The notes under the pieces were generated by a model. It was not told the DNA's origin. It did not search any database and saw nothing but the letters and a program-made list of their open reading frames with translations. Both the position numbers and the translations under genes were made by a program. Shown here piece after piece: positions 60,137-64,000 of a stretch of 64,000 nt of DNA; within the stretch, counting starts at the first letter, position 1, and every line of letters begins with the position of its first letter. The DNA is from Combretum micranthum (taxonomy: Eukaryota > Streptophyta > Magnoliopsida > Myrtales > Combretaceae): contig JAMXBD010000168.1 of the NCBI GenBank assembly GCA_024138025.1, positions 434,001 to 498,000 on the forward strand. Reading direction: 5' to 3'.

Positions 60137-62806
60137 TGTTGGTGTGATTAGGTAAATGCAGTAATATATGTGTGTGTGTGCTGAATTGAATTGTGTTATA
60201 AAATGAAGTATCACTTTTATCCTAAAGCTAGAGACCTCTTTTTGCTGCAAACTTTTGTTGGAAGCCCAAACTTGCCTTTAATGAATGGAGCCCAAGCCCA
60301 AGCTCAAGCCCAAGCCCATGATCCGAAAGCCGCTTTTAAACTCTTCTAAATACCTTAAAAGTCAAAGGCAAAAATTTTGGATACTTATCAAGCAAAAATT
60401 TTCAAAAATATTAATCCAAAACAGACCCTAGGACTAACACTCTCTCTCCATCACCTTCTCTAACACAAAGAAGCACAAATTTCACACATTAAAATCACTT
60501 CTAAACCATAACTCACAAGACTTTAAGTGAATAACCAAGAATGGGAACAAATAGAAGTAAGAATCAAGTCAAGGAAGTAGAAAATTAAAGCTTGGGTGCT
60601 AGTAGTAGTTAAATAAGTAAGTAAACTTGATTTCTTCCATACTTTGTTTAAATATAAGTTCTAGTTGATGTTGAGTAGAAGTAGAATTTTGATGTTTTAG
60701 ACAAATTGATGATATGCCAACATATATGTTATAATAGATATGCAAAAATGCATATGTAGTTTAGGTATTTGAGAAAATGATATATGAAGCTCATAGTGAA
60801 GTGATGGATGTATTAATGTTGTTAATGGTAGATAGGTAGGACTTTAGTGATTAAGTTACTAATAAAGCTCTAAAGAGCAAGTATAATGGACTTATGTTCT
60901 TAGGTAATGATATTGTTATATATATGCATGTAATATAAAAATATGAGTACAAATGAACTTGATGATGTTTGATATTATATTTATAAGTAAGTCAAAACAT
61001 ATTTTTACTAAAAATAAGATCTTAGTAAGAAGTTAAAGCATGTGGGACTTTGAAAATTTTGAAATAAACATTATAGGGTCAATACCCTATTCAACACCGG
61101 CATGTTCAAGATCGTTATCTCCTTATATTCAAAATTTCCTATTGATCATGGTCGTAACCTGGCCTATGATCTCCTTTGTGTGATTTTAAAACTTGATACA
61201 GCCGAGATCACGGCCGTTGCACGGTACGTAATTCCCTCTGTTCATTCTTTTACAAACGATACGACTTAGATCACAGCCATGACGCTGACGTGATTTCCTC
61301 AAAAGCTTTTTGTAAAAATTTTAATAATGCCATGCTATGGGCGTAATCTTAAATATGGTCAATATCATGGCCAATAATATATATCATAGCCGATGATCGT
61401 AGCCATGATGGTACTAGTGATGACAATCGCGATCATTGTCACGGGCATGACATATCTCTTGATATTGTTTATATAAAAAATAAAATTAAAAATAATAAAT
61501 GAATGATAATAATAGATGAATGAATAGTGTAATGTATAGTATATATATGTATTTGTATGAATATGAAGCTATGTGAAGATTTGAGTTTTTGCTTAAGTTA
61601 GATGAAGATCTAATAACTTGGTGTTCAATTATGAATTAACTTGTTTTATATTAAATGATTTTCCTTGATAGATTCATATACCAAGTTGTGTTTGAACACT
61701 GGTCTTTTGTCCGATAATTCCATTTATCTAGGTACATGGTAACTTATAAACATTATTAAATTGGCTATAATAAAAAAATTGGCTTAATAATGATTGAATT
61801 GGTTATGCTTGTGTCGTTTAATTCGGTCTGGAGAGCGACAACCCTGCTTAAAGCCAAGCTTGGTAGTTCAAGTGCTTAGACCACCTCTGTCATGATGTAA
61901 TGATAATTTATAAGTGGCTCAGTGGGTAATTGATAGGAGAAACGGTATCGGTGTAACATTTGCTCATTTGTTAAGAGGAAATAATATGATTCAGTTCATG
62001 TTTATGAAACCGGTTCGACTAGGTAATATTATGTATTAAGTTAAATAAAGATGAATAACGACTGTGAATCCTAGATGAAATTATTAATTGTAAAGTTTTG
62101 CAGGAGATATAAGTATTTGAGCTACTTATATCAACTCCATGAACAGTTGTTGTTGCTCAGGACCCCTAGGTTCCCTAAGGATTATAATCGGAGTTTAAAT
62201 ACTCTAATTTGAATTGTTTTACTTAAATAAAGATAAATAATTTATTTCCTTTTGCATCACATTTGCTTAGGAATGTATGCCACTTTGTTTTTACCTGTGT
62301 CACTGTGTACTGGACTCATGGCTTACTTTTTCTTCACAGGTGTTAATGATGATGAGTTCTACAATGACTTAGGTTATAGTACAAACTGGGAAGAATTTCT
62401 GGAGGAATGGGACGATTAGGATTTCCCAAACCATCCCATGTTGTTTTTCTTGGAAAAAGACCAAAACAAGACTTTGTTTTTGAAATGTAATAATATAGAC
62501 TAAGGGCTTACTTATAAACCTATGTTATGTAAGACAAAGTATCTAAGTTTTCCTATTATGAATGTTATAAGTATGGTTTGTAACTTTTGAAGTACCCAAC
62601 TAATGGTACTATTATATTAGTTCATATAAATTATCTGTTCTTAAATGAGTGGCTTTTGTAAAGTTTATATCTTAATAGGTTGATCAAATAATAAACATAA
62701 ACTTATTCATTTTCTGACAACTTTACGTATAATACATTCATGTATTATACATGATTGGGGAGTTGACATGTTTAACTTTTGAAATAGTACATGTTGGGTC
62801 CTTACA
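60137..62806 (+). mobile_element. Probable solo LTR of a related large-LTR family (2.67 kb)
   Basis: The candidate ends are TGTTGGTGTGATTAGG and TGTTGGGTCCTTACA, flanked by ATATG on both sides (60132-60136 and 62807-62811). A second ATATG-TG at 60166-60172 is an alternative left end. It has the layout of the other large LTRs: a leader with CTCTCTCTCC near 60442, a mid-region with the 'gagagcgacaaccc..' block near 61830, and TTCTTCACAG|GTGTTAATG near 62331-62345 followed by a short open stretch ending at 62418. No gag or pol. Confidence 0.45.
60284..60316 (+). repeat. CCCAAG hexamer array
   Basis: About five CCCAAG or CTCAAG hexamers in a row within the U3-like part of the LTR. Confidence 0.8.
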
Positions 62807-62811
62807 ATATG

Positions 62812-64000
62812 TCAATAGCCCTTCTCTTCATGAACTAGTTTTTCGATCGTTTGAATGTGCTTTGATATGTAAATACCATTTTGCCCTAAAAAAAATAGCA
62901 ATAAAAATAATTTATAAAACATAAAAATAACTATTAAGGTCCAAAAAAAAACTAAAAAGGAAAATTAAAATGCACCTAAAAGAAGCCATACAGATTGTGA
63001 GATGACTGTATTAAAGATTACTAATCAGTGTGTCACAACCTATTTAATGGTAATGAGTGCTCACTTGTTATTATTAAAAGCAAATACTTGATATATTTAT
63101 ATCGGGTTGTAGCAAAGTTGCACTACATATAATACTCAAAATTCATTTTTCTTTTCTTTTAATTTTTCTATATGATATGGTGGTGATAGTGGGTAGTTAT
63201 TTATTGGCTTAGTTGAATTGTGCCATCAAAGTTGATGACCATTGACCATCACCTATGAGAGTTCCATCCATAGAATCGAGAACCATCCAGTATCCATCAT
63301 CCTAAAGTCGAGTCACACCATCTATAAACCATCAACCAAGATGGCTCCATTGGATAGCCACCCATTTTGTAGATCAAATGATGCTGCCACTTTATACTTA
63401 AGATATATCTATGACCATCGCTAACCAAGGACAACTGAACACCAGCTAAAGTGATTGCTCGTGGGTGCGACAATATCATATCATTCTGCATTAGAAGAGT
63501 TTAGCCTTACGAGCTAAGAAATATCTTCACACATCCACCATATTATATTGAATTAGCTTATTTAACGTGGCAGAAGCATGATGGATCTTCAACAATTAGA
63601 TCTTGAAAAGTAGATTAAAACTTCAAAAGCTTTCCACTAAACCTCTTTTTAACTTTTTCTTGCTTTACAAGCGATTGAAATCAAAAGGCAGAAACAACAT
63701 AGGACCCCGGTCCCCGACCCTACTTTCTCCACAAATCAATGAATTGACTTTGCCTTTTTGGTAAGCGGATTCTTGGCATATATACTCAATCATGCGATGC
63801 CTTTTCGAGGCAGAGGAAGAAGCAAGTTCGTGAACTTGTGCCAAAAGCTACACTAGAAAACATTGTTATATTATAATTCCAAATCAGATTTTTGGATACC
63901 TCACGATCTCTATACGTATCTTGGGAAATATAAAAAAATCAAACATCGATTTTTGAACACCATCAACAATTGTGAATCATACGCATTATCTAACTGTGAG
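62812..64000. other. Intergenic DNA to window end
   Basis: No supported gene is seen. The 63240-63480 stretch is less AT-rich with repeated 'accatc' words, and the overlapping ORFs there (63242-63424 plus, 63297-63491 minus) have no domain. 63640-63850 is also richer in G and C but is not recognised. Confidence 0.5.

Noticed and set aside
63242..63491. Overlapping ORFs on both strands
   Set aside because: No domain and no supporting signals; the less AT-rich composition alone makes stops rarer here.

Overview
The window reads as nuclear DNA of a flowering plant, most likely a eudicot. It is strongly AT-rich, intron-containing genes are sparse, and most of the sequence is retrotransposon remnants and small DNA transposons. 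Only two protein-coding genes can be supported, both on the minus strand. They are a 53-residue mitochondrial ATP synthase subunit e (36172 down to 32628, three exons) and a group I bZIP transcription factor of the bZIP29/bZIP30 type (46752 down to 43558, four coding exons). The bZIP gene carries a one-base frameshift in a short C run of exon 1, so the sequence as given encodes a truncated product. The exact splice phases and the conserved sequence after the shift suggest a consensus error or a very recent mutation.

Left flank (1-23.6 kb). From left to right it holds: the end of a retroelement accessory reading frame; fragments of LTRs; and an intact 5.1 kb solo LTR with a perfect 5-bp duplication (3926-9021), itself carrying a smaller nested LTR. 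Next come two related hAT-type MITEs with 8-bp duplications (9464-10224 and 12906-13673), a decayed Ty1/copia element (14452-22600, duplication AGAAG) split by a 4.5 kb reverse-oriented giant solo LTR (16988-21473), and a complete 623-bp TRIM element (22988-23610, duplication AATCC).

Middle (23.6-32.6 kb). This is non-genic DNA with a degenerate duplicated acidic reading frame, a 1.2 kb hAT-type element containing a 33-bp minisatellite, a Mutator-like MITE, a dispersed ~180-bp repeat present twice, and a tRNA-derived SINE with a 16-17 bp target duplication.

Gene zone (32.6-47.3 kb). The ATP synthase gene has a 3.26 kb second intron containing a MITE. Telo-box and site II motifs lie just upstream of its start codon. 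Between the two genes are a second SINE and LTR remnants with a nested solo LTR. The bZIP gene has a CT/GA-rich leader region.

Right flank (47.3-64 kb). It holds an array of degenerate short palindromes, three further MITE-like elements, a second giant LTR (54072-59413) in the orientation opposite to the one at 17-21 kb, and another LTR of related layout near 60.1-62.8 kb.

The giant LTRs share termini (TGTAAGCCC at one end, GGGGTGTGACA or a variant at the other), a TATA box, a block of degenerate ~175-bp repeats and, in two copies, a conserved island near the 3' end. They are the most distinctive feature of the window. No CRISPR array, rRNA, recognisable tRNA gene or new multi-gene system was seen.
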